Below, one piece after another: positions 1 to 7,259 of a DNA stretch of 19,336 bases. Position 1 is the first letter of the stretch, and the number at the start of each line of letters is the position of its first letter. The DNA comes from CAZZKF01 sp964654995. GTDB lineage: Bacteria > Pseudomonadota > Alphaproteobacteria > CAZZKF01. Location of the stretch: positions 1 through 19,336 of the forward strand of contig CAZZKF010000048.1 in the NCBI GenBank assembly GCA_964654995.1. Direction: 5' to 3'. The translations under genes were made by a program, and so were the position numbers. The notes under the pieces were generated by a model that saw nothing but the letters and a program-made list of their open reading frames with translations, was not told where the DNA came from and ran no database searches.

Positions 1-1755
1 ATGTTCAACCTGTCGGTGCTGGTCACCGACGCCTTCATGGCGGCGGTGAAAAGCGACGCGCCCTGGGACCTGACATTCGACGGCACCGTCTATGCCACGG
101 TGCCGGCCCGCGAGCTGTGGGACAAGATCATGCGGGCGACCTTTGCCTATGCCGAGCCCGGGGTGATATTCATCGACCGCATCAATGCCCTGAACAACCT
201 CTATTACTGCGAGACCATCGCCGCCACCAACCCCTGCGGCGAGCAGCCCTTGCCGCCCTACGGCGCCTGCCTTCTGGGCTCGATCAATCTGGCGAAACTG
301 GTGCGCGCGCCGTTCGGCGAGGCCGCCCATATCGATACCGCAGAGCTGGAATCGCTGGTCGCGGTGGCGGTGCGGATGATGGACAACACCATCGATGTCT
401 CGGGCTTTCCGCTCGAGGCGCAGCAAAGGGAAGCCCAGGCCAAGCGCCGCATCGGGCTGGGCGTCACCGGGCTGGCGGACGCGCTCATCCAATGCCGGGT
501 GCGATACGGCTCGGACGAATCCGTGGCGCTGACCGAGCAGTGGCTGGCCACCATCCAGCGCGCCGCCTATTTGGCGTCGACCGAGCTGGCGGCCGAGAAG
601 GGTGCCTTTCCGAAGTTCGAAAAAGACCCCTATCTGGCCGGCAAGACGGTATCCGCGCTCGATGACGAGGTGCGCGCGGCAATTTCCAAGGACGGTATTC
701 GCAACGCGCTTCTGACCTCGATCGCGCCGACCGGCACGATCTCGCTGCTGGCCGAGAATGTCTCTTCCGGGCTCGAGCCGGTGTTCAGCTTTTCCTACAA
801 GCGCAAGGTCCTGATGCCCGACGGCACATCGCAGGAACAGACGGTGTCCGATTTCGCCCACCGGCTTTATGTCCGCAGCTTTGGCGAGGACACGCCGCTC
901 CCCGATTATTTCGTCACCTCGCTGGACCTCGCGCCCAATGACCACCTGTGCATTCAGGCGGCGGCCCAGAAGCACATCGACAGCTCGATCTCCAAGACCA
1001 TCAACTGCCCCGAGACGATCTCGTTCGAGGCCTTCAAGGACGTCTACATGACCGCCTATGACTGGGGCTGCAAGGGCTGCACCACCTATCGCCCGAACCC
1101 GGTGACCGGCGCCGTCCTGAGCCACGAGACGGGAGACGAAAAACAGCCCGAGCTGCCGCTCGACGTGCCGCAGGTGAAAGCCCGCGATGCGTTCGAATCG
1201 GGGGGCATCGTCTATATGACCCAGCCGCTCGACCGGCCCGGGGCGCTGCCGGGACGGACGTATAAGGTGCGCTGGCCGGAATCCGACCACGCCATTTACA
1301 TCACCATTAATGACGTCATCCAGGACGGCCGGCGGCGCCCGTTCGAGGTGTTCATCAACTCCAAGAACATGGAGCATTACGCCTGGACGGTGGCGCTCAC
1401 CCGCATGATCTCGGCGGTGTTCCGGCGCGGCGGCGACGTCTCCTTCGTGGTCGAGGAATTGAAGGCCGTGTTCGATCCGCGCGGCGGCCAGTGGATGGAC
1501 GGGCGCTATGTGCCCTCGCTGCTCGCCGCCATCGGCGAGGTGATCGAGCAGCACATGATCGACATCGGCTTCATTACCGATGAACGCGCCGGCCGCCGGC
1601 AGGCCGGCAACCCGGGATCGGAGCCGGCGCAAGGCGGCGAGGGCGGCATGGATGATCCGCGCCTGCGCTATTGCCCGCGCTGCGCCTCGCCGGCGCTGAC
1701 CCGCCAGGAAGGGTGCGATTCCTGCTTCTCCTGCGGCTATTCCAAATGCGCGTAA
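1..1755 (+). CDS. nrdJ: Class II (adenosylcobalamin-dependent) ribonucleotide reductase, 5'-truncated by window edge
   Basis: Reduces ribonucleotides to deoxyribonucleotides with a B12-generated thiyl radical, so it needs no oxygen. The frame is open at the window edge; the ATG at base 1 is internal, in the family's NFNLSV-type barrel segment, so about 200 residues lie upstream. The 584 visible residues hold the catalytic N-x-C-x-E motif (NPCGEQ, Cys79 and Glu81 of the visible part), a second cysteine 11 residues on (Cys90) matching the redox partner in known class II enzymes, and the phosphate-binding PTGTIS loop (about 243-248). A CKGC pair (357-360) follows, then a TSCPD-type domain (about 400-525). 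The cysteine-rich tail has CPRC (558-561) and a C-terminal CGYSKC (578-583), which probably carries the reducing thiols. Stop is TAA. DUF2125 follows after 65 bases. Family assignment is secure; choosing nrdJ over nrdZ-type naming is less so. Confidence 0.93.
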   Translation: MFNLSVLVTDAFMAAVKSDAPWDLTFDGTVYATVPARELWDKIMRATFAYAEPGVIFIDRINALNNLYYCETIAATNPCGEQPLPPYGACLLGSINLAKLVRAPFGEAAHIDTAELESLVAVAVRMMDNTIDVSGFPLEAQQREAQAKRRIGLGVTGLADALIQCRVRYGSDESVALTEQWLATIQRAAYLASTELAAEKGAFPKFEKDPYLAGKTVSALDDEVRAAISKDGIRNALLTSIAPTGTISLLAENVSSGLEPVFSFSYKRKVLMPDGTSQEQTVSDFAHRLYVRSFGEDTPLPDYFVTSLDLAPNDHLCIQAAAQKHIDSSISKTINCPETISFEAFKDVYMTAYDWGCKGCTTYRPNPVTGAVLSHETGDEKQPELPLDVPQVKARDAFESGGIVYMTQPLDRPGALPGRTYKVRWPESDHAIYITINDVIQDGRRRPFEVFINSKNMEHYAWTVALTRMISAVFRRGGDVSFVVEELKAVFDPRGGQWMDGRYVPSLLAAIGEVIEQHMIDIGFITDERAGRRQAGNPGSEPAQGGEGGMDDPRLRYCPRCASPALTRQEGCDSCFSCGYSKCA

Positions 1756-1762
1756 AGGCTGG

Positions 1763-1807
1763 TGCCGGGCGCGTCAATGCCCCGCGTTACCGGTGACATG
1801 CCCGGCA
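1763..1807. repeat. Inverted repeat between nrdJ and the DUF2125 gene
   Basis: TGCCGGGC (1763-1770) and GCCCGGCA (1800-1807) are perfect 8-base inverted arms separated by 29 bases. The second arm ends just before the AAGGA ribosome-binding sequence of the next gene. There is no T-run after it, so it is not a standard intrinsic terminator. It may be a processing or attenuating structure, or chance in GC-rich DNA. Confidence 0.35.
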
Positions 1808-1820
1808 AAGGATCACCTCC

Positions 1821-2930
1821 ATGCGTCTGCGCTATCTGGCCCTGATTGCCGCCGTTCTCGCCCTGATCGGCGGCTATACGGCCTACTGGTTCCGTGCCGC
1901 GAGTGCGGCCGAGCGGGCATTCGCCGGCTGGTCGCAGCGCCTGGCGCTGGCCGGACACCAGCTTGATGCCGCGCCCGAAATCGGCGGCTATCCCTTTCGT
2001 CTGATCGCCCGGCTCGAAGACCCGCGCCTGACCTTGCGCAGTGGTGGATCGATCACTGTCTGGCGCCCCGGCGCGCTTCGCATCATCGCCCAGCCGTGGA
2101 ATCTCAGGCACATCATCGTCCTGTTCGATGCCGCCCAGACCGTCGAGCTGCGCGATGCGGACACCGGAATCGGCCTGGCCCGGGCGCTCACCTTACGGGC
2201 CAGGCCGGCGCGGGCCAGCCTGGTGTTTGCCCGCGATGGCCGGCTTGAGCGCCTGGCGGTCGATCTGGAGAACGTCGAGATCGAAACGCCGACGCTGACG
2301 GGCGGGGCGCCGGGCATACCGCTGCGCGCGGCGCGGGCGCGCTTTCGCCTGATCAGCGCCGCGGATGCAACGCTGGGCCGGCGGTTCAGCGAACGCGACG
2401 CCGCGCGCACCGACGAAGCCCCCGACTTTGCGCCGCTCACCTGGGTTGCGGCCTGGCGATTCGAGACCATTTCGCTGGGCGCCGCGCCGGCGCCCGGACT
2501 GCAATCCGATATTGCCCTGATCGAAGGAGAAGCCGGCGTTCATGGCACCCCGCCGGATCTGGGAAGCGTCGGGCTCGGCGCCTGGGGGGCGGCAGGTGGC
2601 GGCATCGAGATCACCGGTTTTCGGCTCGACTGGGGCGATCTTCACATCACCGCCAGCGGGCCGCTGACCATCGATGCGAGCGGCTATCCGGCCGCCGCGC
2701 TGGATGCCCGGATCATCGAATACGAGCGCCTGATCGACGGCGCCAACGGCGCCGGGCTGATCGCGGACAGTGCCGCGCTGGCGGCGCGGATGCTGATCGC
2801 CCTCATCCCCCGCGATTCCGAGGACGGGTCGGTGCCGGTGCCGGTGATCGCCAGGGGCGGTCTCTTGTTCCTCGGGCCGGTTCCGGTCGCCAACCTGCCG
2901 GTGATCGCGGCGCCGCGATCGACGCCTTAG
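1821..2930 (+). CDS. DUF2125 domain protein, membrane-anchored, function unknown
   Basis: A 369-residue protein with one N-terminal hydrophobic segment (about residues 5-23, after MRLR) and no other clear membrane segment, so it is probably anchored in the inner membrane with a periplasmic body. The G-Y-P-F-R-L motif after the first strand (about residue 56) and the following pattern of short beta strands resemble DUF2125 proteins, which are widespread in alphaproteobacteria and have no assigned reaction. Start: ATG at 1821 with AAGGA 9 bases upstream. It follows nrdJ in the same direction, but the 65-base gap contains an inverted repeat, so co-transcription is uncertain. Its stop lies only 3 bases from the stop of the convergent MipA gene. 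The DUF2125 assignment is from memory of the motif and length. Confidence 0.8.
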   Translation: MRLRYLALIAAVLALIGGYTAYWFRAASAAERAFAGWSQRLALAGHQLDAAPEIGGYPFRLIARLEDPRLTLRSGGSITVWRPGALRIIAQPWNLRHIIVLFDAAQTVELRDADTGIGLARALTLRARPARASLVFARDGRLERLAVDLENVEIETPTLTGGAPGIPLRAARARFRLISAADATLGRRFSERDAARTDEAPDFAPLTWVAAWRFETISLGAAPAPGLQSDIALIEGEAGVHGTPPDLGSVGLGAWGAAGGGIEITGFRLDWGDLHITASGPLTIDASGYPAAALDARIIEYERLIDGANGAGLIADSAALAARMLIALIPRDSEDGSVPVPVIARGGLLFLGPVPVANLPVIAAPRSTP

Positions 2931-2933
2931 AAT

Positions 2934-3761
2934 TCAGAAATTGTAGACCAGGCCGAGGCTGAACAGCAGCTTGCCGGCCCGCCCGCGCTGCTTGATGATC
3001 GGGCTTTTCGCGGCATCGCCGAGCAACCGGCTGGCGCCGGCGTCCATACGCAGCGTCCAGTCGTCTGACAGCCGGGTGCGGGCAATGAGTTGCAGCCCCA
3101 CCTCCTTAAAGCCGGCGCCGGCGGCAAAGGCCGGCAGTCCCGAGGCCGCGGCCTGGGCCGGGCTGACGCCGAAATAGCTACGCATGTAATCGGCCCCGGC
3201 CCAGACGCTGCGCAGGCCGACTGCCAGCAGCGTGCGCTCGTCGGCATAGAGGCCGTGGCCGGCGCGCAAAATTACCAGCGAGCCGCCATGCCCGGAAAAC
3301 GGGTCGTAGCGAACCTCGAAACCGAAGGCCGCGCGGCCCATGCGCGCCTCGGCAAAAACGCCGAGCTCGACCGTATCGCCGATATCGCCGAGACCGGCAA
3401 GCGCGGTGCTGTCAATCTCGTCGCGCCCCAGTCGATAGCTGGCCGACAGCCCGAGCCGCAGGGTCCGGCCGCGCACGCCATAAATCTTGAGGCGCGTGGT
3501 GTTGAACGCCACCACATCGCGCCAGCGCAATTTCACGATCGGGTAGGGGCGCAGGCGATAGCTGCGGGCGCCGTCGAACCGCGGGCTTGCCACCATCGCC
3601 GGGCCGGCCGCCAGACTGAATCCCTCGCGCGGGATGAAGCCCGGCAAAAGATAGTCGAGGCCGCTGGAAATCCGCTCCAGGGCATCACCGATGACGCTGG
3701 CCCGGGCCGGCACCCCGGTCATCAGAATCACCAACCCACAGGACAAAACCTTCAGGCGCAT
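2934..3761 (-). CDS. MipA/OmpV family outer-membrane protein
   Basis: A predicted outer-membrane beta barrel of about 275 residues. From the chosen ATG (3761) it starts with a typical signal peptide (MRLKVLSCGLVILM..., cleavage probably after ARA near residue 20). Many short amphipathic strands follow, ending in the aromatic C-terminus LVYNF that is typical of barrels inserted by the BAM machinery. The patterns (PGF.PREGFSLAAGPA, S.RLRPYPIVKLRW) fit the MipA/OmpV family, named for a scaffold protein of murein synthesis and for a Vibrio porin. An in-frame ATG at 3785 is an alternative start; it has GAAGG about 13 bases upstream, but would put a charged stretch ahead of the signal peptide. The gene lies 33-57 bases after lutC with no visible terminator between, so it may be the last gene of the lut transcript. 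Actual function is not deducible. Confidence 0.85.
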   Translation of the reverse strand: MRLKVLSCGLVILMTGVPARASVIGDALERISSGLDYLLPGFIPREGFSLAAGPAMVASPRFDGARSYRLRPYPIVKLRWRDVVAFNTTRLKIYGVRGRTLRLGLSASYRLGRDEIDSTALAGLGDIGDTVELGVFAEARMGRAAFGFEVRYDPFSGHGGSLVILRAGHGLYADERTLLAVGLRSVWAGADYMRSYFGVSPAQAAASGLPAFAAGAGFKEVGLQLIARTRLSDDWTLRMDAGASRLLGDAAKSPIIKQRGRAGKLLFSLGLVYNF

Positions 3762-3818
3762 GGCGTCATGATCCGGTCCGGACATGAACAAATCGCTACC
3801 TTCGGGCGCGAAAAATGC

Positions 3819-4493
3819 TCAGCCCTCTTCTATCAGAAGAATGTGCAGCCGGCGCGGCCCGTGTGCGCCCTTGTACAATGTATGTCCGATATCGGCGGTG
3901 CGCGAGGGGCCGGTGATCAGATTGACGCTGCGCGGCCACCCCGCCCGCCGGCAGTGATTGCGCAACCGCGCCCAGGCCTCCTCGTAGGACCCGACGATGC
4001 GCGAGACTTCAAGCGCGACGACATGGGTTTCGGTCAGGAAATTGAGCGTTGTCGGGCTCTCCGCGCCGGAGAGCAGCATCACCGTCCCGGTCTCCGCAAT
4101 GCCGGCAAAGGCGCACGTGAGCGAGGTCCGGTCTGCGGGCTCGGCGCGGCCGAATTCGACGCGAAGCGCCGGCGCGCTCGCCCAGGGCAGGGCCCGAAGC
4201 GTCGGGTCGGGGGCAACCCGCACCTGTGTCTCCTGCTCCCCGAGAAAGCGCGAAAGCGCAACCGGAATGTCCCGCCAGCCCCCCAGGCGCTCGATGGTGG
4301 CATCGGCGGCCAGCGCCCACTGCTCGAAGACATCGGCGAGCTGACCGGGCGGCACCTGTGCGCGTGCCGGCACGATATGGGGCTGCGGGGCGGTGATCCG
4401 ACGCTCAGAGACATCGGGCGCCACGCGGCCTTCCGCCTGATCGAGCGAGGCACGGATGCGCGCCAGAATGCGGTCTCGCGGCGTTTCGGTCAT
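3819..4493 (-). CDS. lutC: Lactate utilization protein C (LutC/YkgG family)
   Basis: Third subunit of the LutABC complex, which oxidises L-lactate to pyruvate without flavin LctD/LldD. It is a 224-residue LUD-domain protein. The family signature (AFAGIAETGTVMLLSG, about residues 133-148) and the C-terminal LITGPSRTADI motif are both present. Start is ATG at 4493; its ATGA overlaps the lutB stop (4490-4493), which decides the start and implies translational coupling. An open frame extends upstream through lutB but has no family similarity. No cysteine cluster is present, as usual for LutC. The product may bind or stabilise the LutA/LutB iron-sulfur proteins. Confidence 0.93.
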   Translation of the reverse strand: MTETPRDRILARIRASLDQAEGRVAPDVSERRITAPQPHIVPARAQVPPGQLADVFEQWALAADATIERLGGWRDIPVALSRFLGEQETQVRVAPDPTLRALPWASAPALRVEFGRAEPADRTSLTCAFAGIAETGTVMLLSGAESPTTLNFLTETHVVALEVSRIVGSYEEAWARLRNHCRRAGWPRSVNLITGPSRTADIGHTLYKGAHGPRRLHILLIEEG

Positions 4494-5911
4494 CGCCGTT
4501 TGTCCCGCTTGCGCCATTGATCGAAAAACGGGGCTTCGGACGGCGCCGGCAGATCGCGCGCCGCTGTCCAGGCGCCGGCCAGAGGCAGGCGCCGCAGCCG
4601 GCCCTTGCGCCCGGCGATCAGCCGCAGGACCCGGCTGATCACGCGCACGGCGCAGCGATAGGCTCCGGGGTGCCGGGCCAGCGCCGCCCACAGGCGTAAA
4701 CCTGCGCGCTCGCGCCGCGGCGTCACCTTTTGTGCGAACGCCTCACCCCGCCAGTAGCGGAAGATCTTCGGCAAGGGAATCGCCACCGGGCAGACCTCTT
4801 CACAGCGCCCGCACAGCGTCGAGGCGGCGGGCAGATGGCGGGTCGCCGCCGGCCCCAGAAAGGCCGGATCCAGCGCCGCGCCGATCGGCCCGGCATAGAC
4901 CCAGCCATAGGCATGGCCGCCGGCAATGCCGTAGACCGGACAATGGTTCTGGCAGGCGCCGCATTTGATGCAGCGCAGCACCTCGCGCGCCGGGGTGCCC
5001 AGCAGGGCTGAGCGTCCGTTATCGAGCAGCACGACATGAAAGGCCTCGGGGCCGTCGGCATCATCGGCACGCCGCGGCCCGGTGGTAAAGGTGGTATAGA
5101 CGGTCAGCTCCTGCCCGGCGGCCGAGCGCGCCAGCAGGCGCAGCAGGCAGGCCGCGTCCTCAAACGCGGGCACCACCTTTTCGATGCTGGCGACGACGAT
5201 GTGAACGGGGGGAAGGGTCTGGGTCAGATCGCCGTTGCCCTCGTTGGTGACCAGCACCGCGCTGCCGGTCTCGGCGATCAGGAAATTGGCCCCCGTGATG
5301 CCGACGTCCGCCTTCAGGAAATCCTCGCGCAGCACCGCCCGCGCCTGGGCCAGCAGGCGCTCGGGACGCTCCTCGCGCTGATCGAAGCCGCGGGCCGTGT
5401 GGCGTTCGAGAAACAAATCCGAGATCTGCGGCAATGTCTTGTGAATGGCCGGAGCGATGATGTGGCTGGGCCGCTCGCCGGCCTGCTGGACGATGTATTC
5501 GCCGAGGTCGGTTTCCACCACCCGGATGCCCTGGGCCTCCAGGTGTTCATTGATCCCGATCTCCTCCGAGACCATGGACTTGCCCTTGGTCACCGTGCGC
5601 GCCCCGGCCGCCCGGCACAGGTCGAGGATCAGGCGGCGGGCGTCTTCCGGGCTTTCGCACCAGTGCACCTGGCCGCCGCTTTCGATGACGCGGGCCTCGA
5701 AACGTTCGAGATAAACATCGAGGTTGGCAAGCACATGATCCTTGATCTCGCGCGCCGCCGCGCGCAAATCGGCGAATTCCGGCAGCCGGTCGATCGCCGC
5801 CTGGCGCATGATCGGCGTTGCCCGCTGCAGGCCGCGAAAGGCCGCCTGCATGTTGGCGTCCGCCAAGGCCGCGCGAACGCCGGCCGGAAAGGCGTTGCAG
5901 GTCGGTTTCAT
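4490..5911 (-). CDS. lutB: Lactate utilization iron-sulfur protein LutB (YkgF family)
   Basis: The 473-residue, 2x[4Fe-4S] subunit of the L-lactate oxidising LutABC complex in the cytoplasm. Residues about 55-300 form the LUD domain (VTKGKSMVSEEIGIN near 107-121; GANFLIAETGSAVLVTNEGN near 207-226). Two ferredoxin-like motifs follow: C314-x2-C317-x2-C320-x3-C324P and C367-x2-C370-x3-C374P. A basic, arginine-rich C-terminal tail (about 400-473) is typical of the family. Start ATG 5911 overlaps the lutA stop (ATGA, 5908-5911); the stop overlaps lutC in the same way. All expected cluster cysteines are present, so the gene looks intact. Confidence 0.95.
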   Translation of the reverse strand: MKPTCNAFPAGVRAALADANMQAAFRGLQRATPIMRQAAIDRLPEFADLRAAAREIKDHVLANLDVYLERFEARVIESGGQVHWCESPEDARRLILDLCRAAGARTVTKGKSMVSEEIGINEHLEAQGIRVVETDLGEYIVQQAGERPSHIIAPAIHKTLPQISDLFLERHTARGFDQREERPERLLAQARAVLREDFLKADVGITGANFLIAETGSAVLVTNEGNGDLTQTLPPVHIVVASIEKVVPAFEDAACLLRLLARSAAGQELTVYTTFTTGPRRADDADGPEAFHVVLLDNGRSALLGTPAREVLRCIKCGACQNHCPVYGIAGGHAYGWVYAGPIGAALDPAFLGPAATRHLPAASTLCGRCEEVCPVAIPLPKIFRYWRGEAFAQKVTPRRERAGLRLWAALARHPGAYRCAVRVISRVLRLIAGRKGRLRRLPLAGAWTAARDLPAPSEAPFFDQWRKRDKRR

Positions 5912-6708
5912 GTTCGCGACCGGGCGGGGCCCGCATCGGCGGCGCCAATGGCCGGGCCATCGTCCATGCCGGCCAGAACCTCGGCCACGTGCCGGACCTC
6001 GAGCGCATGGCCCTGTCGGTGCAGCCGGCCGGCGATGTGCATCAGGCAGCCGAGTTCGGCGCCGACCACGAGCCTTGCGCCCGACGCCGTCAGCGCCGCC
6101 GTCTTGCGGGTCGCCATCTCGGCCGAGATGTCCGGATATTTGACGCAGAACAGGCCGCCGAAACCACAGCAGGTCTCGGCCTCGTCGATGTCGCGGGGGT
6201 GGATGCCTGCACGCCGTTTCAACAGCGCCCGCGGCTGGTTGCGCACGCCCAGCTCGCGCAGAGCCGAACAGGTATCCAGATAGGCGATGTCCCCGTCCTT
6301 CGCGGCCTCGGCCGGGACCGGCAGGCCCCCGCCATGGTCGTGGAGAAAGGCGGTCAGCTCATGGGTCCGCCCGGCCAGCCGGCTGGCGGCTTCGGCATAG
6401 TCCGGATCGTCGGCCAGCAGCGCCGGATAATGGCAGCGCAGCATCGCCGCGCACGAGGCGCTGGGCGCCACCACATGGTCATGGGCGGCAAAGAGATCGA
6501 CCACCCGGCGCGCCAGCACCCGAGCATCCGATCTATCCCCGGCATTGTACGCAGGCTGACCACAGCAGGTCTGGGCCTCGGGAACGTCGACGCGAAAGCC
6601 GGCGTCTTCCAGCAGCCTGATTGCCGCAAAGGCCACCACGGGCCGAAACAGATCGACGAGACAGGTGACGAACAGCCCGACCCGGCCTTTTTCCTGCGTT
6701 CCTGCCAT
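5908..6708 (-). CDS. lutA: Lactate utilization protein LutA ((Fe-S)-binding, CCG-domain, YkgE family)
   Basis: The 266-residue first subunit of LutABC. It has two CCG (DUF224) domains: CCGQPAYN with Cys48/Cys49, and CCGFGGLFCVKYPDIS with Cys180/Cys181. Each is preceded by the matching upstream cysteine (VTCLVD at Cys16; LDTC at Cys147). CCG domains bind iron-sulfur clusters in heterodisulfide reductase, glycolate oxidase GlcF and LutA. Start: ATG 6708 with a GGAAAG ribosome-binding sequence about 7 bases upstream. It is the first gene of the lut operon. No lactate permease (lctP/lldP) or GntR-type lutR regulator is adjacent, so transport and regulation must be encoded elsewhere. The 20 residues at the C-terminus (GAADAGPARSRT) look like an unconserved tail. 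Confidence 0.94.
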   Translation of the reverse strand: MAGTQEKGRVGLFVTCLVDLFRPVVAFAAIRLLEDAGFRVDVPEAQTCCGQPAYNAGDRSDARVLARRVVDLFAAHDHVVAPSASCAAMLRCHYPALLADDPDYAEAASRLAGRTHELTAFLHDHGGGLPVPAEAAKDGDIAYLDTCSALRELGVRNQPRALLKRRAGIHPRDIDEAETCCGFGGLFCVKYPDISAEMATRKTAALTASGARLVVGAELGCLMHIAGRLHRQGHALEVRHVAEVLAGMDDGPAIGAADAGPARSRT

Positions 6709-6737
6709 GCCGATCTTTCCGTTGTCGCCGTGCCGGC

Positions 6738-6746
6738 ACTATAGCA
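6738..6746 (-). promoter_or_regulatory. Candidate extended -10 promoter for lutABC
   Basis: Read on the minus strand, TGCTATAGT is an extended -10 element (TG-N-TATAGT). Transcription would begin near 6731 and give a leader of about 23 bases before the lutA ATG. No convincing -35 hexamer is present at 16-18 bases; the bases there belong to the tail of the hairpin at 6767-6793. A weak -35 fits a promoter that needs an activator or relies on the extended -10. Confidence 0.4.
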
Positions 6747-6766
6747 CAGGCGCGCGCCAAGAAACC

Positions 6767-6793
6767 GGCCCGACCAGACAATCTGGCCGGGCC
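6767..6793 (-). terminator. Probable intrinsic terminator of the small membrane-protein gene
   Basis: GGCCCGACCAGA (6767-6778) and TCTGGCCGGGCC (6782-6793) form a 12-base stem with one mismatch around a 3-base loop. On the minus strand the stem lies 29 bases after the stop of the 6822-7097 gene and is followed by GGTTTCTTGG, a short imperfect T tract. It separates that gene from lutA, whose candidate -10 box is only about 20 bases further on. Confidence 0.6.
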
Positions 6794-6821
6794 AGTTCAG
6801 GGTCTTCTCAGGTCTCGATGT

Positions 6822-7097
6822 TCAGTCGGACTTGCCGGTCAGCACCTTGGCGACATCGACCACCAGAATGATCAGGGCGGCAGACCCCAGGATCGCCGGG
6901 ATCACCGCGACGCCGCCATAGGACGTGCCCCAGTTCCCGAAAAAGGTTGGCGCGATCAAAGCGCCGACATAGCCGACGACCGACTTGGAAATGAAGGACC
7001 AGAGCCCTTCGGTCACATAAAATTTCACGCCGTAATGCAGAATGGCCGAAACCACGACTGCAATGATCAGAAGTGTAAGAAAACCTGTAAAGTCCAT
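6822..7097 (-). CDS. Small three-helix inner-membrane protein, GlsB/YeaQ/YmgE-like
   Basis: A 91-residue, very hydrophobic protein with three predicted membrane segments (about residues 4-26, 37-52 and 64-85) and a short charged tail (VAKVLTGKSD). The pattern of a GYVGAL segment followed by GS/AALIILV resembles the small GlsB/YeaQ/YmgE (transglycosylase-associated) membrane proteins often induced by stress, but the match is by topology and composition rather than a firm signature. Start ATG 7097 is set by a strong AAGGAGG ribosome-binding site 5 bases upstream. An in-frame start at 7172 would fall inside the candidate -10 box and cannot be used from that promoter. It is monocistronic: its own promoter (7168-7195) and terminator (6767-6793) flank it. 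Confidence 0.8.
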   Translation of the reverse strand: MDFTGFLTLLIIAVVVSAILHYGVKFYVTEGLWSFISKSVVGYVGALIAPTFFGNWGTSYGGVAVIPAILGSAALIILVVDVAKVLTGKSD

Positions 7098-7134
7098 GTT
7101 GCCCTCCTTGTCATAGACCCCCAAGTTATGGGTT

Positions 7135-7155
7135 AAGTCCTTCTTGCGAGGACTT
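7135..7155 (-). repeat. Perfect stem-loop in the leader of the small membrane-protein gene
   Basis: AAGTCCT (7135-7141) and AGGACTT (7149-7155) are perfect 7-base arms around a 7-base loop. The element lies between the predicted transcription start (about 7161) and the ATG (7097), so it would sit within the first 30 bases of the mRNA. It could protect the 5' end or control translation. On the plus strand the same hairpin is followed by a short T run, but no plus-strand gene reads into it. Confidence 0.5.
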
Positions 7156-7167
7156 TTTCCGCGCAGG

Positions 7168-7195
7168 ATCATAGCACGATCAGGGCTGGTCTGAA
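7168..7195 (-). promoter_or_regulatory. Candidate sigma-70 promoter for the small membrane-protein gene
   Basis: Minus strand: TTCAGA (7190-7195, 4 of 6 to consensus), a 16-base spacer, then TATGAT (7168-7173) with the extended TG motif (TGCTATGAT). Predicted start is near 7161, giving a leader of about 64 bases that contains the hairpin at 7135-7155. Confidence 0.5.
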
Positions 7196-7259
7196 CAGAT
7201 ACTTAAAATATGATCACTTCGTTGTTGTTTTACTTCCAAGGTAACTGTCGGGCAGCGCC

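Noticed and set aside
3090..4520. Plus-strand 476-residue open frame opposite mipA and lutC
   Set aside because: Antisense to two recognisable genes; low-complexity composition and no ribosome-binding site or family match.
5036..6744. Plus-strand open frames (5036-6283, 5818-6744) opposite lutB and lutA
   Set aside because: The minus strand carries intact iron-sulfur motifs in the overlapping genes; the plus-strand translations show no domain.
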